Below are positions 44,607 to 52,331 of a DNA stretch of 64,000 nt, one piece after another. Within the stretch, counting starts at the first letter, position 1, and each line of letters begins with the position of its first letter. A program made the position numbers and the translations under genes. Source of the DNA: Bacteroidia bacterium (GTDB lineage Bacteria; Bacteroidota; Bacteroidia; AKYH767-A; OLB10); contig JBAOIA010000011.1 in NCBI GenBank assembly GCA_037045145.1, positions 372,001 to 436,000 of the forward strand, in the 5' to 3' direction. Under the pieces are notes generated by a model. It was not told the origin of the DNA. It made no database searches and was given only the letters and a program-made list of their open reading frames with translations.

Positions 44607-45688
44607 TTTTTAAAGTATTCTTTCCCGAATTTTACAGTAAGAGGAATTCTTGAACTAGTATTGGCAGCTTTGGGAATATGAGTTTCAATATTTTCAATTT
44701 TTGACTTAATTAGTTCAATGTCTCCATCTAATTCGGAATAAGAATCAATATTTGAGTATAACCCAATTGCTATTGATTCAAAATAGGATTCTAAAAATTG
44801 TGTTCCTTTACCATCTTTTTTAAAGACATCCTTGCCTTTGGCTTTATGCAATAGCATAAAAGTTTTTTTAAACTTATATTTTTCGTCATCTAATTTGAAC
44901 TGCCCGTTTTGAATTTTACTTATAAGAGAAGCTTCTTCATTATATAAAAAATTGTCGTTAATGAAATCATCCACTTTATAAACTGGCTTTTCTGCAAACA
45001 TTGAGAAAATGTAGAGTCTCAAAACTAATTCATAGTGGTATTGTTCATCTTTCCACCTATCAGTTAAGTCTAAGCATTCATTATATAATTCATATTCGGC
45101 TTGTTCTTTTAGCCACTTATAAAGGTTTTTATCAAGCATTATCAAAACAGCGTTTCTAAACTCTTGTCCAGATAGAACTGAAGAATAATTTAATCTTTGA
45201 AAAACTTCAAATTTTGCATTTTGGTGAGATGTGCTTTTAATAATTTTCACTTCAATTTTTGTTCTTCTGAAGTCTATTTGCAAAGGTTCTTTTGGTAATT
45301 TCTCCCAAGTCATGCCCTCTAAAGAAGGAAGCATTTTAGTTTTAATTAATGTCGAAGCAGGGAGCTTCTCGCCTTTTTCATCTTTTAATTCTCCCATAAA
45401 TTCCAGTATGGTAGATATTCTTTGCACACCATCTACCACTTCCCATTTACCTTTATCATTTTGGTAAACAAAAATTGATGGTAATGGAACTCCAATCAAG
45501 ATGGATTCTATCAGTCGTGAACGAAGCTGTTCTGACCAGCGAAACTTTCGCTGAAAATCGGGATTGATTATTATTTCCCCTTCTTTATAGTTACTTACAA
45601 TTTCACCTATTGACATTGAATAACCATCGGTAATATACTCTTGCCGACTTTTTATAACCTCAGATAGTAAATTATCTTCTTGTGTCAT
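44603..45688 (-). CDS. DUF262 protein (GmrSD/ParB-like N-terminal fold)
   Basis: The 361-residue protein has the DUF262 block INPDFQRKFRWSEQLRSRLI (41-60), then ILIGVPLPSIFVY and WEVVDGVQR (82-90). The DGQQR motif of the family is here DGVQR. The same fold in GmrS and BrxU binds nucleotides and drives DNA cleavage with a C-terminal DUF1524 HNH domain. No HNH motif is present here, so this chain may be a nucleotide-sensing regulator. It overlaps the methyltransferase by 17 bp and the HEPN gene by 4 bp. Pairing of DUF262 with this HEPN type suggests one functional unit. Confidence 0.82.
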   Translation of the reverse strand: MTQEDNLLSEVIKSRQEYITDGYSMSIGEIVSNYKEGEIIINPDFQRKFRWSEQLRSRLIESILIGVPLPSIFVYQNDKGKWEVVDGVQRISTILEFMGELKDEKGEKLPASTLIKTKMLPSLEGMTWEKLPKEPLQIDFRRTKIEVKIIKSTSHQNAKFEVFQRLNYSSVLSGQEFRNAVLIMLDKNLYKWLKEQAEYELYNECLDLTDRWKDEQYHYELVLRLYIFSMFAEKPVYKVDDFINDNFLYNEEASLISKIQNGQFKLDDEKYKFKKTFMLLHKAKGKDVFKKDGKGTQFLESYFESIAIGLYSNIDSYSELDGDIELIKSKIENIETHIPKAANTSSRIPLTVKFGKEYFKK

Positions 45689-46973
45689 TACTTTGAATAA
45701 GATTTAAAAATTTGTCCTTGTATTTGAAATCAATATCACTGTCAACTTGCACCAAACCGTTCTTAATTAAATGAGCATTGATGAATGTTTTGTTTTCAAG
45801 GTAGAGATAGCAAAGTAAATTGTTTTCGCTGTCGTGCTTTACATTGTCGTATTTCAGAAATACACGTTTCCCTTTCGTTTTTTCAATTAGGAACGAAGTT
45901 GCTTTGCCGTTGATTACAGGGTCCTCTTTTACTCCAAGAAGTTTTATAGTCAAGTCGTTACTTAAACGTATTTTTTCAGGGCTGATAACTTCTTTAACTG
46001 TAAATAGTTCTTCTCTTTTGGTGGAACTGTCTTTATCAATTTTAGAACCGAACTGTAATTTTTTTACATCAATTTTCTTGTCAAGCGTATGAGGGTCTTT
46101 GAAAATGTAAGGCAATTTTTGAATTTCTTTTTCAAAGTCGGTTATAGTCAATTGTTGCGTTACAAACTCATAAGTAGTTCCATTCAAGTCCCTCTGATGA
46201 ACTTCTAACTTTTCTTTGATGTAAGGAATAAATTCGGGATTGATTTCAAAGCCAACGGAATTTCTGTCTGAATTTTTTGCAGCTATAGCTGTTGTTCCGC
46301 TTCCTGCAAAGGGGTCAAGAATTGTTTCGCCAACAAACGAAAACATTTTAATTAAGCGTTTCGGTAATTCTTCAGGAAACATTGCAATGTGGCCGTTTTG
46401 CCTTGCACCTGCAAAGTTCCAGTGTCCTGCAAAATTTGTGTTCCATTCTTCAGCAGTCATTTTTGAAAGCTCCTTTTGCTCTTTGGTTGGCTTAGGACTG
46501 TCGCCCAATTTTTTGAAAACAAGAATAAACTCATAGTCCAATTTCAAAATTCCGTTTCTTGGATATGGATAGGAACCCATTTGAACGCCACCGCCTGTTG
46601 TGTTGGAAGTAGTCACCTTTTGCCAAATGATAGCTCCCATATAATCAAAACCGATGTTCTCACAGAACTTGATTATTTCTTCACGAATAGGAATGACTTT
46701 GTAACGTCCATAGTAAACTGCACGGGCAAATTGGTCGCCAATGTTTACACACAACCTGCAACCGTTGTGAAGAGTGCGATAGCACTCTTTCCAAACCAAA
46801 TTCAGGTTATTGATGTAATTCTCATAACTGTCGTGGAAGCCGATTTGATTGTCAGTTCCGTAGTCTTTGAGTTGCCAATAAGGAGGCGAAGTAATAGCCA
46901 AATGCACCGAATTGTCAGGCAATTCAGCCATTTGTCTGCTGTCTCCGTTTATTATTTTATGATGAGTTTTCAA
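45672..46973 (-). CDS. DNA (N4-cytosine/N6-adenine) methyltransferase with SNase-like tail
   Basis: The 433-residue protein is a beta-type DNA methyltransferase: the catalytic motif SPPYW (29-33) comes first and the AdoMet site DPFAGSGTT (220-228) later. SPPY is most common in N4-cytosine enzymes. Residues about 325-425 resemble a staphylococcal-nuclease/Tudor OB fold (EKIRLSNDLTIKLLGVKED, GKRVFLKYDN, LLCYLYLENKTFINAHLIKN). The catalytic arginines of SNase seem to be replaced, so this is likely a binding module. It is the first gene of the restriction operon. It should protect the site cut by the MjaI-like enzyme. Confidence 0.88.
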   Translation of the reverse strand: MKTHHKIINGDSRQMAELPDNSVHLAITSPPYWQLKDYGTDNQIGFHDSYENYINNLNLVWKECYRTLHNGCRLCVNIGDQFARAVYYGRYKVIPIREEIIKFCENIGFDYMGAIIWQKVTTSNTTGGGVQMGSYPYPRNGILKLDYEFILVFKKLGDSPKPTKEQKELSKMTAEEWNTNFAGHWNFAGARQNGHIAMFPEELPKRLIKMFSFVGETILDPFAGSGTTAIAAKNSDRNSVGFEINPEFIPYIKEKLEVHQRDLNGTTYEFVTQQLTITDFEKEIQKLPYIFKDPHTLDKKIDVKKLQFGSKIDKDSSTKREELFTVKEVISPEKIRLSNDLTIKLLGVKEDPVINGKATSFLIEKTKGKRVFLKYDNVKHDSENNLLCYLYLENKTFINAHLIKNGLVQVDSDIDFKYKDKFLNLIQSNDTRR

Positions 46974-47367
46974 GTCGTCTTATATTAAAATTTTGTCTCG
47001 GTCAAAGTTACTCAAAATGTCGGTTTAACCGTCCAAAAGTTATCAAGTTTTCACCTGTCGCTCGATAGAAGCACTGTCGCTCTGCCATTTCCGCCAACGG
47101 ACAGGGCTTTGTGCAGGTGGGATATTAAAATTCCCTCTGCCCGGAGACGCTGCTGATTGAAAATATTTTGTTGAAGATAAGAACAAAAGCCCAGCGATGC
47201 TCGTCAAGCCCGAACTGAAGCAGGGATTTGCCAAACTGCTGATTGTACTTCCGTCAGCCCCACTTGCACAAAACCCATGTTCAAGCGACACCTTCGGTGA
47301 GTTTTGTATTTTGCTATTGACATCATAAGCAAAGATACGGACATTACCTTTCATCAAAAAATATATT
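46974..47367. other. Gap between the restriction operon and the recombinase gene
   Basis: This 394-bp stretch must hold the promoter region of the restriction operon (minus strand) and the 5' side of the recombinase gene. It contains the cassette-type element at 47068-47098. A 145-codon minus-strand frame at 47043-47480 overlaps the recombinase start and has no family features. The left end of the IS91-like element probably falls here but I could not place it. Confidence 0.55.
47068..47098 (-). repeat. Cassette-type 5' element, copy 6
   Basis: On the minus strand it starts GTTGGCGGAAATGGC and continues to GAGCGACAGTGCTTC. It aligns with copy 4 (GTTGGC, AATG, GCGAC, GTGCT). Its first 15 bases match, with two differences, the plus-strand string GTTGGCGGATGTGGC at 43209-43223. 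The whole restriction operon is therefore bracketed by an inverted repeat. Confidence 0.62.
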
Positions 47368-48270
47368 ATGAAAGGAAACACCATTTCTTTAAAACCACTC
47401 AATGAAAGTGGCAAAAGATGGTTGCAAAAGACTCTGCAACTTTTACAAATACAAGAGTACGGCAAGGGCTCTGTGCGCAACTACCTGCAAGAGCTCACCT
47501 TGCTCTTTAAGCATTACAACAATTTGCAAGTGGAAGAATTACGGCAAGAACACATTGAGCGTTATGTGCTATTTATTAAAGAGAACCATAGGGTAGGCCG
47601 AGCCAAATGCAGGAGTGTGGCACAAGCCTGTAGTTACTTTTTTAAGAAAGTTATGCCATCGGATTATATCGTTCCCAGCAAGCTTTACCCTAAAAAACAA
47701 TTTGTGCTTCCTGATATTATGACAGAGCAGCAAGTAGCCCAACTGTTTAATGCATCGCTTTCTTTAAAAGAATACTGTGTTGTGGGGTTGCTTTATGGCT
47801 GCGGTATGCGCATTAGCGAAGTGTGTGATTTAAAGATTAGCCATATAGACAGCACCAACCAGCGTATTAAAGTAGTACAGGGTAAAGGCGGAAAAGATCG
47901 TTTCACCTTACTGCCACAAAGTTTATTGATTCAGCTTAGGCAGTACTATTTACAGGCCGGACGCCCCAAAGAATACCTGTTTACCAGCCAACAGACCAAG
48001 TGTGCTGTTCATGTACGCAGCATGCAGTTGGTGGTAAATAGTGCCATGCAAAAAGCAGGATTCGAATGCGGACGGTTTACGGCACATACCCTGCGACACT
48101 CCTTTGCTACGCACCTGCTCAATCAGGGCAATAATATTCATGTGATAAAAACACTGCTTGGCCATAGCAAGTTAGAAACCACCATGATTTATCTGCACCT
48201 GCAACACCACACCCAGCTTGGCATTGTATCTCCCTTAGAAAGATTGGGTGGTGGAACAAGCGGAAATTAA
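47368..48270 (+). CDS. Tyrosine recombinase (XerD-like)
   Basis: The 300-residue site-specific recombinase has the SAM-like arm domain at about 15-100 and the catalytic domain after 115. All catalytic residues are present: R148 (YGCGMRISE), K173/K176 in QGKGGKDRF, H240 and R243 (HTLRHSFATHL), H266 (LLGHSKLETT) and Y275. Its length is that of XerC/XerD. It is not an integron integrase, since I see no extra insert before HxxR. It is translationally coupled to the IS91 transposase. It could in principle act on nearby repeats. Confidence 0.9.
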   Translation: MKGNTISLKPLNESGKRWLQKTLQLLQIQEYGKGSVRNYLQELTLLFKHYNNLQVEELRQEHIERYVLFIKENHRVGRAKCRSVAQACSYFFKKVMPSDYIVPSKLYPKKQFVLPDIMTEQQVAQLFNASLSLKEYCVVGLLYGCGMRISEVCDLKISHIDSTNQRIKVVQGKGGKDRFTLLPQSLLIQLRQYYLQAGRPKEYLFTSQQTKCAVHVRSMQLVVNSAMQKAGFECGRFTAHTLRHSFATHLLNQGNNIHVIKTLLGHSKLETTMIYLHLQHHTQLGIVSPLERLGGGTSGN

Positions 48271-49474
48271 GCAAAGGCTTCAAACCAGAATCTTTGCCCA
48301 CCACAGTGGACAGCAGTTTAATCCGTACAGTCAAAGTGTGTTGAAAAAGTTGTCCGATTGCCATACGTTAAGGTTAGGCATGCATGTTTATCGCTGCAAT
48401 ACTTGTTCTCACCAACATCACCAATATCATAGTTGCGGCAACCGGCATTGCCCCAATTGTGGTGGCTTAAAGCGCGAACAGTGGCTGCACGACAGAATGA
48501 GTGAGTTGTTGCCCACCACCTATTTCCATATCGTGTTTACCCTGCCGCAGCAATTAAGAAGTCTGGCCATGGGCAACCGCAAAGCAGTTCTTAATTTGTT
48601 GTTTGAAGCAAGCAATTATACGCTTAGAAAATTGGGTAGTGATGAAAAATATCTTGGAGGAACACCGGGCATCATCAGCATTTTGCACACCAACGGACAA
48701 GACTTAACTTTTCATCCGCACATACATTGCATCGTGAGTGGTGGTGGCATAGATAAAGAGGGCCGGTGGCAAAAAGAGAAACGCAGGACCGGTAACTTTC
48801 TTTTTCCCAGAAGAGCGATGGAAAAGATTTTCAAGGGCTATTTCTTAGAAAAACTGTTAGCATTAAAATTCAATCATCAACTGAATATTGAAGATGAAAA
48901 AATGTTTGAGAAAACAATGGGAGAATTGCAGTTCATCAAGTGGAATGTATATGCCAAACGTCCTTTTGGCGGGACACAACAGGTGTTGGAATACTTAGGC
49001 AGATATACGCATAAGGTTGCTATTACTACGCATCGGATAATGGCAATAACCGACACAACCATCACATTCAAATACAAAGACTACCAAGATGACAACAAAC
49101 AAAAGTTGATGACCTTGAGCCATGAAGAATTTTTGCGCAGGTTTGAGCAACACATACTGCCCAAAGGTTTTGTGAAGATACGGCACAGTGGGTTTTTATC
49201 CCATCAGAACAAAACAGAGCGTTTAAAATCTATTTGCAGGCAATTAAAAATAGCAGAGCCACCACTAAAAGTAAAACTACCCGTAACCACTTTAGCAGCG
49301 ATGAAGTACGGTGTGGATATTACGCAGTGTAGTGTTTGTAAAACTGGAACCTTAGAATTACAGGCAACCTATATCAACATAGCACGGCAGGGTGTACAGT
49401 TAGTAAATGTAGCGCTGTTGCACAACAAAGGCTCTCCACAAAAGATACAAAAACCTGTTAAACAAATGCGATGA
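48248..49474 (+). CDS. IS91-family HUH transposase
   Basis: The 408-residue transposase has a zinc-binding N-terminus (C50, C53, C63, C68, C71 in CNTCSHQHHQYHSCGNRHCP). The HUH metal motif follows as HPHIH at 155-159. RPFGGTQQVLEYLGRYTHK (near 239) holds the likely catalytic tyrosine. IS91 transposases nick one strand and move by rolling circle. A GTG start at 48248 lies within the end of the recombinase gene. It appears full length. Confidence 0.92.
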   Translation: MVEQAEIKQRLQTRIFAHHSGQQFNPYSQSVLKKLSDCHTLRLGMHVYRCNTCSHQHHQYHSCGNRHCPNCGGLKREQWLHDRMSELLPTTYFHIVFTLPQQLRSLAMGNRKAVLNLLFEASNYTLRKLGSDEKYLGGTPGIISILHTNGQDLTFHPHIHCIVSGGGIDKEGRWQKEKRRTGNFLFPRRAMEKIFKGYFLEKLLALKFNHQLNIEDEKMFEKTMGELQFIKWNVYAKRPFGGTQQVLEYLGRYTHKVAITTHRIMAITDTTITFKYKDYQDDNKQKLMTLSHEEFLRRFEQHILPKGFVKIRHSGFLSHQNKTERLKSICRQLKIAEPPLKVKLPVTTLAAMKYGVDITQCSVCKTGTLELQATYINIARQGVQLVNVALLHNKGSPQKIQKPVKQMR

Positions 49475-49646
49475 CAATAACAAACATAATGACAGCATCT
49501 AAAATCCTAAGTATCTTGGGTAGGGGAAGTTGTGTGTTTAAGCAAACCCAATCATCCGCAAACATGCGAAATACTACAACCGGTAACTATAAAAAGCACT
49601 AAATCACAAAGAACCAAAGCTACAAAACCTCCTACACAAAAAATAC

Positions 49647-49664
49647 CGGTGTCGCTGAACACCG
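49647..49664 (+). repeat. Hairpin at the right end of the IS91-like element
   Basis: CGGTGT (49647-49652) and ACACCG (49659-49664) form a perfect 6-bp stem around CGCTGA. A short GC-rich hairpin near the 3' end is typical of IS91-family termini. The 76-bp duplicated repeat starts 4 bp later. Confidence 0.5.
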
Positions 49665-49667
49665 AAT

Positions 49668-49749
49668 AGCAAAAAGCCCTGAAGTGTTTTCTACTCTCAG
49701 GGCTTTTTTGCATTAGGGCTTTTTTCTATTCGGCATAATGTTGCCTGTA
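49668..49749 (-). repeat. Terminator-bearing repeat, copy C
   Basis: Bases 49668-49743 are identical over 76 bp to 43137-43212, with the same GCCCTGA/TCAGGGC hairpin (49676-49703) and the CGGCATAATGTTG end. The following bases (GTTGCCTGTA, 49740-49749) are specific to this cassette and are the exact inverse of TACAGGCAAC at 50385-50394. It lies 3' of the minus-strand gene at 49756. Confidence 0.8.
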
Positions 49750-49755
49750 GTTTTG

Positions 49756-50352
49756 TCAATTAGCAAATTGATTATTTTTTTGTTCTTGCGCTGTCCATAT
49801 CATGTAAATCCCATAAAAAGTCGTAACAATTCCTATCCCAATTCCTACAATAATACTAATATCGGTGCTTGAATTTTTTTTGGTAGCTGTGAATAACAAA
49901 CCTGCCAAGCCAACAATTGTTGCAAATGAGGCTGTATAGAAGTCTAATTTTCTTTGAAAAATTGAAGACATTGGGAAAAAATGTAAGCCAACGATGGTGG
50001 CTATAGCTGGGATAATGAATTCATGGAGATTGAATTGCTTTAATAATAATACACAAACTGCTATTGTTAGCCCTTCTAAGCCGAAAACTAATCCAAACTT
50101 CGTTAAAATTTTTCGCCTAATTGTCTTATCTGATTCTTGGGTTTGTGGGAATCTTTTTGAAATTAAAAATAAATGTATCGCATAAACAATAAACACTATA
50201 GCAATTAAATCAGTAAACGCAAACAATATCCACATAAAATTGCCGCTTAAGTTTGATGCAGCAGTACCAAACCAAAAAAGTGTAAAAAGAGCCATAAGAA
50301 TCAAACCAAAGCCCATTGATTTTATCATGTCTCTTGAAACAATACTTCCCAT
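49756..50352 (-). CDS. Multi-pass membrane protein of unknown function (cassette gene)
   Basis: The 198-residue protein has about six hydrophobic segments (for example MGFGLILMALFTLFWFGTAA, FTDLIAIVFIVYAIHLFLI, IVGIGIGIVTTFYGIYMIWT). I do not recognise the family. The gene is bracketed by a perfect 10-bp inverted repeat and has a cassette-type element 9 bp upstream of its start. It is the neatest single-gene cassette in the window. Confidence 0.75.
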   Translation of the reverse strand: MGSIVSRDMIKSMGFGLILMALFTLFWFGTAASNLSGNFMWILFAFTDLIAIVFIVYAIHLFLISKRFPQTQESDKTIRRKILTKFGLVFGLEGLTIAVCVLLLKQFNLHEFIIPAIATIVGLHFFPMSSIFQRKLDFYTASFATIVGLAGLLFTATKKNSSTDISIIVGIGIGIVTTFYGIYMIWTAQEQKNNQFAN

Positions 50353-50361
50353 TTTTATGCT

Positions 50362-50394
50362 GTTAATTCGTGTCGATTAAAAATTACAGGCAAC
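50362..50394 (-). repeat. Cassette-type 5' element, copy 7
   Basis: On the minus strand this 33-bp element starts GTTGCCTGTAATT, has TCGACACG in the middle and ends AATTAAC, 9 bp before the start codon of the membrane protein gene. Its first ten bases are repeated inverted after the stop codon of the same gene (49740-49749). Confidence 0.6.
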
Positions 50395-50556
50395 TCACAA
50401 ATATACGCAACTCCCCAATATTAACAAAAAAATTACGATAGGCGTGATTGTTCTTCACCCTCAGCTGTTTAGAGTATAAATTTTATTGCGGTTTTTGTAT
50501 TGCTCTTGGTTTTTATCGTACTTTTATAGTGCATTTGCAATACAAAATACGATGTT

Positions 50557-51158
50557 ATGAATAAGCATAATAACACAACATTTACTCCCGAAAACTATGT
50601 TTTCGAGGCAGGGCAGCATAAGGATAAAAAAGTGATCTGGATTATTTTTCCTAATAACAAAGAGCTTGCCTTATCACTTAAAAAAACTATGAAAGCCTAC
50701 TGGAGTGGCAGTAATAAAAAATGGTACGTAGCCGACAATTTTCAGCACCGCAGCTTGTTGGGCTTAGAGCCAAACTATTATTAAAAATCCACTTTGCTGT
50801 CCATGGTAAAAAAGACCGTTATACAGTTTTGCCCAAATTGGCCTTGGCACCGCTGCGAAAGTATTATTTAGATAACAAACTCAAAAAATATTTGTTTGAG
50901 GGTCAGTATGGTGGTCAATATTCGGTGCGCTCTGTGCAGCAGGTATTCAAAAATGCAATGCAACAAGCTAAAGTCCACAAAAAAGTGGGTGTACATAGTT
51001 TACGTCATTCCTACGCCACACATCTCATAGAGCAAGGCACAGACATTCGTTTTGTACAGATACTTTTGGGTCACAACAACATCAAAACCACAATGGGTTA
51101 TACAGCACTGACCGACATTGCAAAACGAAAAATCAAGAGTCCATTGGATGATTTGTAA
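50557..51158 (+). pseudogene. Tyrosine recombinase with internal deletion and frameshift
   Basis: The first 70 codons (50557-50784) are the start of a Bacteroidota-type tyrosine recombinase (KKVIWIIFPNNKELALSLKK, KWYVADN). The catalytic C-terminal part (from about 50800 to 51158) is in another frame: GKKDRYTVLP, HSLRHSYATHL, LLGHNNIKTTMGY. The arm-binding domain and the first catalytic arginine are missing. The join is near 50790-50805. Deletion of about 200 codons has inactivated it. It is a different recombinase from the one at 47368. Confidence 0.85.
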
Positions 51159-51338
51159 TGTAAAAAGCTGCCATTGTCATTGATACAGATAAATTTTTTT
51201 ATGTATTGTTAGTCTGCCATTACAATAAAACCATATAAAGTATAACAACCATTCACTGTCACAAAAATTAAAATACACTGTTCATAATTTACAACCATCT
51301 TTAGCACTGCATCAATGCCTCTTTGTATTTTAGCCTTT

Positions 51339-51821
51339 ATGAAAGTTTTTTTTATACCCCTGTTTCTGCTTCTGAATGTTGTCTCTCTTTTTGCTCAAAA
51401 TGACCTCAGAATTATACCCAAGCCCACAAGCATTGTTGAACAACCCGGCACCTTTATACTACACCGTAAAATTGCCATTGTAGAAGGTCCTGCATGGGTT
51501 ACCGGTGATGCAGCAGCAAGGGTTTATTGTGCACAGCTAAAAGATAGCATTGGGCTACACCTTGCCATTGTGAATGCGCTGCGTGAAGGCACCTTTGAAA
51601 ACGCTATAAACCTGAAAAAAATAAATGATGCTTCATTAGGCAGTGATGGTTATAGAATAAAAATTAAAAAACCTGCCATTATTGTAGAGGCTAACAACGA
51701 CAACGGACTAACAAATGCGCTGCATTATCTATTTCAAATAATACCAAGAAAATTTTTTGAGGACAAAAATCCCAAAGCAAAAATTCCACTCAGTTGTAGC
51801 GAAATTACATGCAAGTTTTGA
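51339..51821 (+). pseudogene. Truncated GH20 beta-N-acetylhexosaminidase, N-terminal domain only
   Basis: From the ATG at 51339 the 160-residue product has a signal peptide (MKVFFIPLFLLLNVVSLFAQ) and the GH20 N-terminal domain (DLRIIPKPTSIVEQPGTFIL, DGYRIKIKKPAIIVEANND, GLTNALHYLFQIIP). It stops just where the catalytic TIM barrel should begin. Full enzymes are over 500 residues. No barrel sequence follows in 51822-51974. Nearby rearrangement, seen also in the broken recombinase, is the likely cause. Confidence 0.82.
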
Positions 51822-51974
51822 AAGCTATATAGCTTTAAAGTGTGATAAATATATCAGGCATAAAGAGAAAATTACTATCCAGAAATGGATAGTACAATAT
51901 ATTGCATTTACCAACTTAATTAAATAGTTAATAAAGTACCAACCGTTTACTGAACAGTAAGTATTAAAGATGCA

Positions 51975-52163
51975 TTAAGTAGATTTAATGGAATGGTTGT
52001 TATAATAATACTTGGCTGTAATTGGAATAAAAATGAAAGCAAGCATTCCAAGACCGAGCACTAGCATAACATTGGCTCCCGGCCAATACATTGTTTTGAA
52101 TAATACACCAAGAGTAGTCAACGATGCGGCAACGGCTCCTGAAACAAACATAATCTTTTTCAT
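51975..52163 (-). CDS. Small two-helix membrane protein, GldL-like
   Basis: The 62-residue protein has two transmembrane helices (residues 5-22 and 31-48), joined by FKTMYWPGANVM. The pattern of a helix, K-x-x-(H/Y)-W-P-G-A and a second helix is that of the N-terminal membrane part of GldL, the inner-membrane motor protein of T9SS. The long cytoplasmic part of GldL is absent. It may be a stand-alone small relative. Confidence 0.65.
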   Translation of the reverse strand: MKKIMFVSGAVAASLTTLGVLFKTMYWPGANVMLVLGLGMLAFIFIPITAKYYYNNHSIKST

Positions 52164-52331
52164 ATTTTATATAATTTAGTGTTTCTACTCAAATGATAAT
52201 GCTTATTTAAACGCATTAAAGATATATTAATTGTGTATTTATGGATACTATTTAAATTAATGTAACTGAAGTTGCATTACAGTTATGATTTTTATCAGAC
52301 TTTTGCGGCAAAGTATTAATAAAGAAAAGTT

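Larger units (their letters stand above)
47368..49664 (+). mobile_element. IS91-like element with tyrosine recombinase (ends approximate)
   Basis: A tyrosine recombinase and an IS91-type HUH transposase overlap by 23 bp and read in the same direction. This is a gene pair I recall from Bacteroidota IS91-family elements. The right end is probably at the hairpin 49647-49664; the 76-bp repeat starts 4 bp after it. The left end is somewhere in 46974-47367. Both genes are intact. IS91 elements move by rolling-circle replication and can carry flanking DNA along. Confidence 0.65.

Noticed and set aside
47043..47480. 145-codon minus-strand frame across the recombinase start
   Set aside because: No family features, low-complexity Ser/Pro composition, and it overlaps the well-supported recombinase gene and a cassette element.
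34605..50394. Standard integron cassette array
   Set aside because: The borders do not match the RYYYAAC/GTTRRRY cores, and neither recombinase shows the integron-specific insert. The region is reported as cassette-like only.
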